This document shows, in pieces, positions 18,918 through 27,976 of a stretch of DNA of 64,000 bases. Every line of letters starts with the position of its first letter. The stretch's first letter is position 1. This DNA is from Fischerella sp. PCC 9431 (lineage in GTDB: Bacteria > Cyanobacteriota > Cyanobacteriia > Cyanobacteriales > Nostocaceae). The notes beneath the pieces are model-generated. The model worked only from the letters and a program-made list of their open reading frames with translations, was not told the origin of the DNA and did no database searches. The position numbers were made by a program, and so were the translations under genes. The stretch spans positions 1,125,151 to 1,189,150 of the forward strand of contig NZ_KE650771.1 of NCBI RefSeq assembly GCF_000447295.1, read 5' to 3'.

Positions 18918-19727
18918 CTAATCACTATCAATCACTACTTGTATGGTATCTCCCAAATTCATCTGCAACTGCGATCGCGCATTACCCGTATTGATAGCCA
19001 ATTCTACCCAGCCGTGACTACCAACGAGGGCGATCGCATCGCCAATTTTTCCATCTGCATAAGTTTCACGTCCTGGTATGATTTTGTCACCCACAAGTAC
19101 GCCCCAACTTTTAGTTTGTACATAAGCTCCAGGAATATTGCTGACTAAGTTACCAAAATGATCAATATATTGAATACAACCTGTGATCATATTCCGGCTT
19201 TGAGTGCATTCGGCTATTTCTAGCTTGACTAAGCTTTCTGGATTAATTTGTCTTCCTAGTTGTCCCAGAGGAACACCACAAGCTAAATGCGCCCCTACTG
19301 GGGCGAAAATATCTCGACCATGAAATGTGCTGCTAGGATTTGGAGTACGCCAGTAATGAGGATTTGTTAGTTCTACCGCAGCGATCGCAGGACTCTGACT
19401 CAACACTCCACTAAATAAGCCATTATCTGGTCCGATCAAGAATCCGTGGGCAAATTCTACAGCGATCGCCCTTCTTTTTCCTCCGACACCCGGATCAACT
19501 ACTGCTACATGCACGGTTCCTACAGGAAAGTAAAGATAAGCATCCATGAGACAAAACCTAGCAGCAGCAATATTTTGCGGCGGAATCTGGTGTGTTAAGT
19601 CTACTACTTTTAGCTTAGGGTTAATTTGAGCGATCGTTCCTTTCATCACACCTACATACACATCGCGATCGCCGAAATCAGTGAGTAAAGTCAGCAGTGA
19701 TTGCGGATTTTGTTGCTTCTCAAACAT
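18918..19727 (-). CDS. SAM hydrolase (SAM hydroxide adenosyltransferase)
   Basis: 269 residues, DUF62 family. It contains the N-terminal TDFGDRDVYVGVMKG with the conserved Asp, VDLTHQIPP, HVAVVDPGVGG with an invariant Asp/Gly loop, and PDNGLFSG. Family members hydrolyse S-adenosylmethionine to adenosine and methionine; a few are halogenases. The usual hydrolase-type residues are consistent with the hydrolase, but a halogenase cannot be formally excluded from sequence alone. The upstream region 19728-19848 is shared with the divergent small gene below. Confidence 0.88.
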   Translation of the reverse strand: MFEKQQNPQSLLTLLTDFGDRDVYVGVMKGTIAQINPKLKVVDLTHQIPPQNIAAARFCLMDAYLYFPVGTVHVAVVDPGVGGKRRAIAVEFAHGFLIGPDNGLFSGVLSQSPAIAAVELTNPHYWRTPNPSSTFHGRDIFAPVGAHLACGVPLGQLGRQINPESLVKLEIAECTQSRNMITGCIQYIDHFGNLVSNIPGAYVQTKSWGVLVGDKIIPGRETYADGKIGDAIALVGSHGWVELAINTGNARSQLQMNLGDTIQVVIDSD

Positions 19728-19768
19728 GTGATCCCATTTGCTTTATATGACTAAGTTTAATTTTTCTG

Positions 19769-19806
19769 TAACATATGCAACTAAATTTTTGGTATGTTAT
19801 GATCAC
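19769..19806. promoter_or_regulatory. Dyad TAACATA-N17-TATGTTA with TATGTTATGAT -10-like box
   Basis: In the 121-bp space between divergent genes, TAACATA (19769-19775) and TATGTTA (19793-19799) are exact reverse complements. The first arm lies within GTAACATATGCAAC, which fits a relaxed NtcA half-site pattern GT-N10-AC. A TATGAT hexamer at about 19797-19802 could be the -10 of the small plus-strand gene. Binding by NtcA is a guess; the spacing to the -10 is shorter than in class II NtcA promoters. Confidence 0.3.
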
Positions 19807-19846
19807 AAGACATAAAGAAATGATGATTTAGACCAAAGTAATTTCT

Positions 19847-20002
19847 ATGATTACAAGCAGAACAGAAGTAGTTAAAAAAGCACGGGAAGCTCACAGAGAA
19901 AGCATTAGAAGAAGTTTACAGCATCGCTTGGAAGTAGCTAGAACTAAAGGCGATGAAAACCTCATTCGCCAGCTAGAGGCAGAAATGAGATATTTCGGTT
20001 AA
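19847..20002 (+). CDS. 51-residue PII-regulator (PirA)-like small protein
   Basis: This short frame, ATG to TAA, encodes 51 residues: a basic, helical N-terminus (SRTEVVKKAREAHRESIRRS), then LQHRLEVARTKGDENLIRQL and AEMRYFG. The charge pattern, the HRLE..R..GD..LI..LEAEM core and the length of exactly 51 residues agree with the PirA family. PirA is a PII-interacting regulator of arginine synthesis, described in Synechocystis as a 51-residue protein that releases NAGK from PII. I cannot align it here, so the name is tentative while the gene itself is well supported by context: an intrinsic terminator lies 50 bp downstream. The start is approximate within the first two codons. Confidence 0.7.
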   Translation: MITSRTEVVKKAREAHRESIRRSLQHRLEVARTKGDENLIRQLEAEMRYFG

Positions 20003-20051
20003 ACCATAAAGTTTACTGCACATAGGTTGTTCATAGTTCTGTTGTGTTTCT

Positions 20052-20077
20052 GCCTGCTGTTTTAGCAGGCTTTCTTA
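20052..20077 (+). terminator. Intrinsic terminator of the 51-residue gene
   Basis: GCCTGCT and AGCAGGC form a 7-bp stem with a TTT-rich loop, followed by TTTCTTAT. It lies 50 bp after the stop of the small gene on the same strand and confirms that a transcript ends here. Confidence 0.85.
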
Positions 20078-20605
20078 TCTTAAGTTTGTAGTAGCACTTT
20101 AGTCTTCAGAATCGGGGTTAGAGCTGCTTACTACAAACGAAAAGTTCCATCTGCGTGAATTCTAAACATAATGTGCAATATATTAATTTTTGTAACAGTA
20201 AGTGATAGCAATATTGTTTAGTATTCCCCGATTTAGTGAGATTTTGGAATAAGTATTGTTGCTCAGTTAAAAAAATTTAGTAAAAATTGGGTCAATCCTA
20301 GTAGCTGTAAATATTGTGGATATTAATACGCTGTATATTAGTTTCTGATGACTGCTGTGTGCTGATAAAGCAAATAGCTATCAGTTAAAGGAACAAGTAA
20401 ATGTCTAATGGGTAGATCTTTGTAGGGTTCAACCCTTATTCTTCCTTTGTAGTAGGATAAAGTCAAAGCGGACAAGCACAATATAAGCCCCTGGGCTAAG
20501 TTAGCGAGCTTTGTTACAAAACTTTATCTATTCCACAGGAAACTACTCAAAAGATCTTTACAACCTTTTACTAGGCGCTACTAGCTGAAAACTTTTTATT
20601 TAGGT
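20078..20605. other. Long leader region upstream of psbU
   Basis: 528 bp with no gene. It holds a copy of the dispersed element with AGCACTTTAGT and GCTTACTACAAA (20090-20143) and presumably the psbU promoter and leader. No RNA element is recognised. Confidence 0.45.
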
Positions 20606-20608
20606 TTG

Positions 20609-21055
20609 ATGGAAAGAGGTGGAAAAATCGTGAAAAAATTGGTGCGTTTATTAACAGTCTTTAGTTTTTTGTTGGTAGGATGCTTGGCATGGTTAGGTAC
20701 GCCTCAGATCGCCCAAGCTAGCAATCTTAACAGTTTTGCTTTGCCATCGGTTTCTGTTCTAGCCTTACAGAATCCAGCAGATGCAAAGCTTGCAGATGTA
20801 TATGGTGACAAAATTGATTTAAACAACACCAATGTACGAGCGTTTCAGAAATATCCCGGCTTGTATCCTACCCTAGCAGGCAAAATTATCAAATATGCTC
20901 CTTACGATGAGGTAGAGGATGTATTAAAAATCAAAGGATTGAGCGAGCGTCAAAAACAAATTCTGCAAGCTAACCTAGATCACTTCAAAGTTACAGAAGC
21001 AGTACCAGTCTACACCGAAGGATTTGACCGTTATAACAACGGTATTTACAGATAA
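20609..21055 (+). CDS. psbU: Photosystem II extrinsic protein PsbU (12 kDa)
   Basis: PsbU is a lumenal extrinsic subunit that stabilises the oxygen-evolving complex in cyanobacteria. The product has a signal peptide ([21 protein letters not shown], cut near AQA) for export to the thylakoid lumen. The mature domain [42 protein letters not shown] folds as a helix-hairpin-helix. Start choice: an in-frame GTG at 20630 follows GAGG by ten bases and gives the usual N-terminus VKKLVRLL, 142 residues; ATG at 20609 gives 149 minus two. I list the longer form. It is followed by a strong terminator and is monocistronic. Confidence 0.95.
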   Translation: MERGGKIVKKLVRLLTVFSFLLVGCLAWLGTPQIAQASNLNSFALPSVSVLALQNPADAKLADVYGDKIDLNNTNVRAFQKYPGLYPTLAGKIIKYAPYDEVEDVLKIKGLSERQKQILQANLDHFKVTEAVPVYTEGFDRYNNGIYR

Positions 21056-21093
21056 AACTTAACCGTATTTACGGTTATTTGCAATAAAATACG

Positions 21094-21127
21094 ATCCCAC
21101 TCTTTTTTCGAGGGAGTGGGATTTTTA
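21094..21127 (+). terminator. Intrinsic terminator of psbU
   Basis: ATCCCACTC and GAGTGGGAT arms flank the loop TTTTTTCGAGG and are followed by TTTTTATATTTT, 40 bp after the psbU stop. Strong stem and T-run. Confidence 0.9.
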
Positions 21128-21338
21128 TATTTTCGCAACAAGGGAGACAAGGGAAGGAAGACAAGGAGGACAAGGGAAGGGGGACAAGGGAGAAAGAGAG
21201 TGCTAATGTATGAGTGCAAAATAATCCTTCAGACATACAGAAATTTCAGGTAAACCAGATTTTGGAAAGATGAATCTGTACCCTTATTCTTTTTAGACTG
21301 TTTGCAGAACAAAACAAAATGATAAGGAGTTAAAATTC
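21128..21338. repeat. Purine-rich GGGACAA-type tandem repeats
   Basis: At 21140-21202 the plus strand is almost pure purine with repeated GGGA/GACAAGG units, an STRR variant of the GGGGACAAG type also seen at 36150-36200. The rest is plain intergenic sequence ending in the ribosome-binding site AAGGAG of the next gene (21322-21327). Confidence 0.6.
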
Positions 21339-21539
21339 ATGTCTGCTGAAGGAAACAAAAAAGACATTACACCATCTAATTCCGGTGCTGCTTCTGGTGG
21401 TTATCAAACCCCCATTGAAGAAGATATTCGCAAGACTGGTAACGCAGCTCAATCTGATGCTAAACAATCAGCTACACCAGAAGCGCCAGGAGAAGATACT
21501 GTAGCAGGTAGTCCCAATCAAGGTACAGAGTCCCGTTAA
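21339..21539 (+). CDS. Small hydrophilic protein (66 aa), disordered
   Basis: 66 residues rich in Ser, Gly, Ala, Glu and Gln, with no hydrophobic core (SAEGNKKDITPSNSGAASGG..., ending GSPNQGTESR). It appears intrinsically disordered and resembles small stress- or desiccation-related cyanobacterial proteins, but no named family is recognised. The gene is credible: AAGGAG lies about 11 bases before the ATG and a strong terminator lies 72 bp downstream. Confidence 0.75.
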   Translation: MSAEGNKKDITPSNSGAASGGYQTPIEEDIRKTGNAAQSDAKQSATPEAPGEDTVAGSPNQGTESR

Positions 21540-21610
21540 TTGCTTGACGCTATCTTCAAAAGCCAACTGGTGGAATCATCATCTAGATGAGTGCGTTAGT
21601 AAAAACCATT

Positions 21611-21657
21611 GAGTGGAGTTGTGTCTCTCGAAGACACGCTTTCCACTCTATTTTTAT
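21611..21657 (+). terminator. Two-stem intrinsic terminator
   Basis: Outer arms GAGTGGA and TCCACTC and inner arms GTGTCT and AGACAC form a bipartite hairpin followed by TATTTTTATG. It ends the transcript of the 66-residue gene. Confidence 0.85.
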
Positions 21658-21783
21658 GTTTGTTGATATTTTTAGAGATTCTCTAAGCTTAAAAATTTTT
21701 GATACACCAAAAGTGTTAATAATTTATCTGAAAAAAAGAGGTTGCTTATATATGAATAAATATCATTCTATACTCAAAAAATT

Positions 21784-22335
21784 ATGCAACCGAGAGTTTG
21801 GGCTTGTAGTATTGGATTGGTTTTGTCTTGGCTGATATCACCAGTTATGAGTGTAGAAGCACTCAAACTTCCTAGTAAACAAACACAGAATGCTACAACT
21901 GCTAAACCAATTATTGTCAGTAAAGCTGAATTTGGGGTTATCAGAATTGAAAAAGATGGGAAGGGGAAGACTACTCTTATCCCCACAAAAAAAGTACCAC
22001 TTCAACAGGGAGTTGCATATGGCTGGCGGATTCAACTCAAGGACTACCAAGGTGAGGTAACATGGCGAGAAGTCCTTCAGTTGCCAAAACCTCCTGAAAG
22101 TTGGGCTACAAGTAACACTGAAAATTTCTCATTATCACCTGACGGTAGAGCAGCAAATATTCAACGCACAGATAAAATCAAAGATGGTGTGATCAAGAAC
22201 TCTTGGACGATCGCCAATGGTGATCCTATGGGTAAGCATAAAATAGAAGTTTATATTGGCGATCGCCGTATTGCTACTTTTGAATTTGAAGTGGTTCCTC
22301 CCATCAGACCACAAAAGCCAACTCCAAAAGCATAA
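21784..22335 (+). CDS. Secreted hypothetical protein (183 aa)
   Basis: 183 residues with a signal peptide (WACSIGLVLSWLISPVMSVEA). The mature part has a beta-rich pattern (VAYGWRIQLKDYQGEVTWREVLQLPKPPESW and HKIEVYIGDRRIATFEFEVV) suggestive of an immunoglobulin-like domain. Conserved Trp and Gly positions imply a real family, possibly DUF3859-like, but I cannot confirm this. It has a Pro-rich C-terminal tail. Its 84-bp gap to nuiA suggests a separate promoter for the latter. Confidence 0.7.
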   Translation: MQPRVWACSIGLVLSWLISPVMSVEALKLPSKQTQNATTAKPIIVSKAEFGVIRIEKDGKGKTTLIPTKKVPLQQGVAYGWRIQLKDYQGEVTWREVLQLPKPPESWATSNTENFSLSPDGRAANIQRTDKIKDGVIKNSWTIANGDPMGKHKIEVYIGDRRIATFEFEVVPPIRPQKPTPKA

Positions 22336-22418
22336 TGGCAAGTTTTGATATGTATGGGATACTAATAAATGGTTTGTATAAGTTCATCAGTCAACAAAAG
22401 ACTTGGAGAATTTAGCCA

Positions 22419-22823
22419 ATGAGTAATGCAGAAGTCGCTGCAAAACTTAAAGAAGCTGCTGATGGTTTATTAATGCCGAGTGAATCCGAATATCCTTTTG
22501 AATCAGTTCACTGGCAAATTTCTCAACAAAAGCCTTTAACTCCTAATCAAATTTTAGAATTCACAGATCATTCTTTGGATGTACCAGTAGAAGTGGTGGA
22601 TGTGGATTATTTTTTTAGAAATCTTGCTGTTGAGCAAGAATGGCACGATGACCAACAAAAAGAGGATGTGAAAAAATATCAAAAGCTTGTGGAAAGCATC
22701 AAAAATAACCTCAGCGACGTTCAAGTTTACCGCGTTGGAACAATAAACATTGATGTCTATATTGTTGGCAAAACCCAGTCAGGTAATTTAGCAGGTTTAT
22801 CAACCAAACTAGTAGAAACCTAA
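22419..22823 (+). CDS. nuiA: Nuclease A inhibitor NuiA
   Basis: 134 residues, one short of the Anabaena protein. NuiA binds and blocks the sugar-nonspecific nuclease NucA. The contact residues known from Anabaena are retained: Glu24 in SESEYPFE, a Trp at 75 (QEWHDD), and the C-terminal Thr134 in the identical ending VVET/LVET. The protein is acidic with the conserved core VEVVDVDYFF and GNLAGLSTKLV. It is convergent with the nuclease gene and shares its terminator. Confidence 0.95.
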   Translation: MSNAEVAAKLKEAADGLLMPSESEYPFESVHWQISQQKPLTPNQILEFTDHSLDVPVEVVDVDYFFRNLAVEQEWHDDQQKEDVKKYQKLVESIKNNLSDVQVYRVGTINIDVYIVGKTQSGNLAGLSTKLVET

Positions 22824-22833
22824 TCATAAAAAT

Positions 22834-22864
22834 ATTACCCGTCTAATATTTAAGACGGGTAATT
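22834..22864. terminator. Bidirectional terminator between nuiA and nucA
   Basis: Arms ATTACCCGTCT (22834-22844) and AGACGGGTAAT (22853-22863) form an 11-bp perfect stem, with A/T tracts on both sides. It sits in the 61-bp gap between the convergent stops and can terminate both transcripts. Confidence 0.9.
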
Positions 22865-22884
22865 ATTTGAAGCACTATTAAGTT

Positions 22885-23730
22885 TTACTGATTATCAACT
22901 CTGGCTTCAATTGTGTTTTCAATAATATCCGAAACATTAGAAAATAAGTTGTAACCTGTTCTGGCTTCAATTGTATCTACACTAACTCTGTACGAACGCC
23001 AGTCATTGTATCTAATTCCTTGATCATTGGGCATATCGATAGCAATAACTCGTGTATTAACTGTGACGCCGCTAATTCCAAGTCCGGGTTGATCTAAGAC
23101 TAGAATAGCTTTCCATACTCTGTCTGGTACTGTAACTCGACCACTTGAAATTGTGCTAGCCCCACCATTAGAACCAGTTCCACCTGAGCCATATCCACCA
23201 GAAATGATATATAGTTCTTTTCCCTCGTTAACTACTAAATTTCTACTGTAATTTTCTAAGTTCGCCCAGGGACCTTGATTATTATCAGGAGCTTGGGGGA
23301 CTATATTTGTCATCAAAAATGTTGCAGAATTATTGGCAATTGTGTTTGTCCGATCTGCTGAGGGTGTCATATGTCCCCGATCAAATCCGCTACCAGTGTA
23401 ATCAGAACTGGTGACTCGATAGCAACCACTTGGTAGTGTGGTATCAGCACGAAAATCATCCTGGCGAGGTGCGCTCCCTAACCAAGACGAATTCAATTGC
23501 CAACTAACCCAGTTTGGTATACCTCTAGTACAGTGGTGTGATGTTGCGTATTGTGACTTAACTAATAAATAATTACTTAGGCTAGAACTTCCTGCATTGC
23601 TCGGATTACCCATTGTTAAATGCACGGAAGTTTGAGCAGGTGCAGGAGTGGGTAAAGTTGCAAGTAAAACAGCAAGCAGACAAGCAGATGCACAAGAAAT
23701 CAGGAAAGTCGAAAACTTCGCTTTCTTCAT
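22885..23730 (-). CDS. nucA: Secreted DNA/RNA non-specific endonuclease NucA
   Basis: 281 residues, like Anabaena NucA (274). A signal peptide (FSTFLISCASACLLAVLLAT) is cut near APAQ. The ββα-metal catalytic core has the DRGH motif at 117-120 with the general base His120, then NIVPQAPDNNQGPWANLE with the metal-ligand Asn and Glu. The enzyme cuts single- and double-stranded DNA and RNA after export. The convergent cytoplasmic inhibitor gene nuiA would protect the cell from nuclease that has not been exported. Two Cys (67 and 103) may form a disulfide. Confidence 0.95.
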   Translation of the reverse strand: MKKAKFSTFLISCASACLLAVLLATLPTPAPAQTSVHLTMGNPSNAGSSSLSNYLLVKSQYATSHHCTRGIPNWVSWQLNSSWLGSAPRQDDFRADTTLPSGCYRVTSSDYTGSGFDRGHMTPSADRTNTIANNSATFLMTNIVPQAPDNNQGPWANLENYSRNLVVNEGKELYIISGGYGSGGTGSNGGASTISSGRVTVPDRVWKAILVLDQPGLGISGVTVNTRVIAIDMPNDQGIRYNDWRSYRVSVDTIEARTGYNLFSNVSDIIENTIEARVDNQ

Positions 23731-24065
23731 AAATATCTACTTGAGGTTGTAATTATGTTTAATTTTTATCCCACGAGAGAGAATAAGCTTTACAAATTAA
23801 TTCTGAGTTAAATTAAAAATAAATATTAGTTAATTAAAATCTGAAATTCAAAAATTTATTTCTAAGTAAATACTATTTTTTTGTATAAAAATCATCAGAT
23901 AATGGTGTTTTAAAATTGTTATTTTCAATGAATTTATATCGCCAAAATTTATCTGTTGAGAGCGATCGCTTCTCTTGCATCCCAAAACAAAAACCTCGGT
24001 GTTAATTACCGAGGCGAGAGAAAATTACGAATGACGATAAGAGATATGGCGAGAAACAAAAAATC
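23731..24065. other. Intergenic gap between nucA and the Psb34-like gene
   Basis: 335 bp between two minus-strand genes. It is AT-rich near 23800-23930, ends in the terminator listed at 23994, and should contain the nucA promoter. No gene was seen. Confidence 0.5.
23981..24014 (-). terminator. Intrinsic terminator of the Psb34-like gene
   Basis: On the minus strand CCTCGGTAATTAACACCGAGG forms a 7-bp stem followed by TTTTTGTTTTGGG. It lies 50 bp after the stop of the small photosystem gene and is a clear intrinsic terminator. Confidence 0.85.
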
Positions 24066-24236
24066 TTAGCTAACGGTAAAACCAACCAAAACTAGAGTAG
24101 CGACAATCAAAGAAGCAAAAACTGCTTGGATAACGTATTTGCGTTGTTCCCAGATTGCAGGGTACTCGGCATAGTACATCTTGGTTTCAGTTGGATAGTT
24201 ATTGAGAACGCCGTCTTCATTAACAGTGGTATACAT
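24066..24236 (-). CDS. Psb34-like (ssl1498 family) small photosystem protein
   Basis: 56 residues: a polar N-terminus with NEDGVLNNYPTETKMYYAEYP, then one membrane helix (about 36-54, AVFASLIVATLVLVGF). The motif EDG-LNN-P-ET-MY and the single helix match the ssl1498 / Psb34 family. This family resembles the N-terminus of high-light-inducible proteins and binds PSII assembly intermediates near CP47. It is too short to stand out by length, but it has its own terminator and an ATG start. The alternative is a general HLIP-like protein; no chlorophyll-binding ExxxN motif is visible, which favours Psb34. Confidence 0.75.
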   Translation of the reverse strand: MYTTVNEDGVLNNYPTETKMYYAEYPAIWEQRKYVIQAVFASLIVATLVLVGFTVS

Positions 24237-24586
24237 AGCTTGTTTTCTTTACTTGTTATCTTATGTAAATAAATATAACAATATCGTTACAAATAGTCAA
24301 CATGGATTGACAAAAAAAGGCTGATACTCTTTATAAGAGTCACTTATCAAGGATAAGAGTGATGTCTAGCGACAAGCCGCTTTGCGTCTATGCACTCTGA
24401 GAAGTTTCTCAACATCATTCCCGATTTTCCGAAATCAGCCAGCCCGCCGTGGTAGTTATTAAAAGACTTGCAGCTATAACTAATCTCTATAAATAAAGTG
24501 CGGGGACATACCCCAACAAAAGCCTAGCCACAAGACTGGGCTTTTGAGTTTGAGTGAAGCCTTACTTCGGGTGTTTGTACCCCATA
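24237..24586. other. Intergenic gap with bidirectional terminator
   Basis: 350 bp between the Psb34-like gene and a membrane-protein gene on the same strand. Near 24518-24545 a hairpin AAAAGCC..GGCTTTT ends the downstream-lying transcript. The remainder should be promoter region; I see no gene. Confidence 0.5.
24518..24545. terminator. AAAAGCC/GGCTTTT terminator
   Basis: Arms AAAAGCC (24518-24524) and GGCTTTT (24539-24545) flank a 14-base loop. The A/T ends make it effective in both directions; on the minus strand it follows the stop of the 24587-24889 gene by about 40 bp. Confidence 0.7.
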
Positions 24587-24889
24587 TCAAAGAGCGAAAT
24601 TCCCAAGTGCATCAATACCTACAGTTCTTGAGGCGATAATACCAATCAGCACAATCAGACCTAGCGCTCTACGAAAATAATTAACGCCTTGAAATAATTC
24701 CAGCCAAGCCCAAGTAAACAAAGAGCCATTCGCTAGTACGTCTAAACCTGTGTTAATTTCGCCTGTTGTAAAAACAAGTTTGAGTAAACTAGCTGTGAAC
24801 CAGACGATAATTGGTAAATTTGGCATCTGAGCTAAAACAATGTTGCCATCAAGATCACGGAAGGTTTTATCAAATAATGTATTGTTCAT
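24587..24889 (-). CDS. Small membrane protein, unrecognised
   Basis: 100 residues. The N-terminus is polar (NNTLFDKTFRDLDGNIV), then there are two or three hydrophobic segments (NLPIIVWFTASLLKLVF, GSLFTWAWLELF, ALGLIVLIGIIASRTVG). The conserved look (Trp/Phe/Arg in WLELFQGVNYFRRALG) suggests a real membrane protein. No family is recognised. It lies next to another small membrane protein on the same strand. Confidence 0.65.
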   Translation of the reverse strand: MNNTLFDKTFRDLDGNIVLAQMPNLPIIVWFTASLLKLVFTTGEINTGLDVLANGSLFTWAWLELFQGVNYFRRALGLIVLIGIIASRTVGIDALGNFAL

Positions 24890-24976
24890 GACTTTGCCCC
24901 CAGGCTTACATACTCAAAAAAAGTAAGGGAAAAACTTTTTCCCTTACCATTTCCCATTACCCTTGACACCTAAGCT

Positions 24977-25246
24977 TTAGTATGCTCTACGAGTAAATTG
25001 GTAGTATAAGAAGATCGCAATAATTGCACCAATCACCGCTACAAACAAACCAGGAATACTAAAACTTGTAGCCGTAATTGCCAAGGTTCCCGTTTGCAAT
25101 AAATTCAGTAAAGATCCTCCGATGATCGCACCCACGATTCCTAACAGCATTGTTGCGAGAATGCCACCACTTTGATAACCAGGATAAATTGCTTTAGCGA
25201 TCGCACCAGCTAATAGACCTAAGACAATCCAAGCAAGAAGACTCAT
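24977..25246 (-). CDS. GlsB/YeaQ/YmgE family membrane protein
   Basis: 89 residues from the ATG at 25246, chosen because AAGGAGTC lies directly upstream at the right distance. A frame extending to 25342 adds a non-homologous leader. Three hydrophobic segments carry Gly-rich motifs (WIVLGLLAGAIAKAI; ATMLLGIVGAIIGGSLL; IPGLFVAVIGAIIAIFL). The family is linked to general or stress response in other bacteria, but its function is not known. Confidence 0.8.
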   Translation of the reverse strand: MSLLAWIVLGLLAGAIAKAIYPGYQSGGILATMLLGIVGAIIGGSLLNLLQTGTLAITATSFSIPGLFVAVIGAIIAIFLYYQFTRRAY

Positions 25247-26845
<1,599 letters not shown>

Positions 26846-27856
26846 GAAAAACAGAGTTTGAATTATTTGATGGGGCGATCGCTCCATCAATTTTTATATA
26901 TTTTTAAACGGATTGCCAATCTTACGGACGAACGACATTGGATTCTTCAGTTTCTCCGTACCCCTATCCGAAAATATTATCTACTTATGTGAGATACCTG
27001 CGGAATATGGGGTGAAATGGTATTACATAAAAAATACAAATTATATTTTTATTTTATACTTTAGAGCATATTTATATTGTAGTTTATATATCTTTTACAT
27101 AATATACTATCGAAGTTAATTACATAATTGCCATTATGCCAAAATAAATTTTTGAGTCAAATATATTTGTAATTAGATAGTTTAAATCCTCAAAAAATAG
27201 ATGAGGGTTATAGGTCATGAAGGGTCATACCACTCACCCTCCTATTAGCTAAAGCTTTAAAAAATCAGATAATTATCTAAACATTATAAAATTAATAAAT
27301 ATCTGCTTGAAAGTTTATATATATAACTATAAATAATGTTTAAGAGGCTACATATTCCTGGTAAAATCGACAATTATCTGGTATTTTACAGCGTTTAACC
27401 AGGTTTTTTATAAGTAGAAAAACTTGCCAATATGGCAACCAAGCTCTGATTTATTCAGTTAAATTGAATTCAAGATAAACGACTTCAAGGGTGTTGTTAT
27501 CAGGGTGTACCACAATAAAATACTTTTTATGTGGTATACCTCTACCGAATATTTTCCAGGCAAAAATAGAATATATCTACATATGATATATAAAATTATT
27601 GCCTGATAAATTTTAATTTACTTGTTGATGTTCAAATGTGATGGCAGAGTTGATTTTCAGGTTCAATTAGTTGGTTAAAAATAACTTGTTATATAACCAA
27701 CAATTAATAAACCAACAACTAAAAATATTCATCAGATTTGGCATTTACTGCACCAGGAAATTAGATATGTATTGGCGTTGTTGTTCCACACTTAGCCCCC
27801 TAAACAAATAACAACGCTTGTGCATATTCCTGTTCTCTTCAGTGGTAAATGTCTGG
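26846..27856. other. About 1 kb AT-rich gap after por
   Basis: This stretch has no convincing gene; the plus-strand frame at 26913-27119 is low-complexity AT-rich sequence. It carries the por terminator at 26867 and, near its right end, the hairpin at 27857. Both flanking genes point into it, so it is a 3'-3' region with room for an RNA gene. Confidence 0.5.
26867..26895 (+). terminator. Intrinsic terminator of por containing HIP1
   Basis: TTGATGGGGCGATCGCTCCATCAA folds as a 24-base near-perfect palindrome around a HIP1-type GCGATCGC core, followed by TTTTTATATA, 22 bp after the por stop. Confidence 0.85.
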
Positions 27857-27901
27857 GTGGGAGTCAAAAGCGACTGGTATGCTGACTCCCACTCTTTTTT
27901 T
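27857..27901 (+). terminator. Strong terminator without a gene upstream
   Basis: GTGGGAGTC (27857-27865) and GACTCCCAC (27884-27892) form a perfect 9-bp stem with an 18-base loop followed by TCTTTTTTTT. On the plus strand no ORF ends nearby, so it may end a non-coding transcript. On the minus strand it follows the alpha/beta hydrolase gene (stop at 27977) by 75 bp but would lack a T-tract there. Confidence 0.7.
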
Positions 27902-27976
27902 ATGGGTTTATCTGTGGTTTATCTGTTCCCCTATGAGGATTTAAAACCCCATCTTCTCTGAGTTCTCCGTTCCCTT

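Noticed and set aside
26913-27119. 68-residue plus-strand frame after por
   Set aside because: AT-driven composition (Tyr/Ile/Phe), no start signal, no resemblance to a gene.
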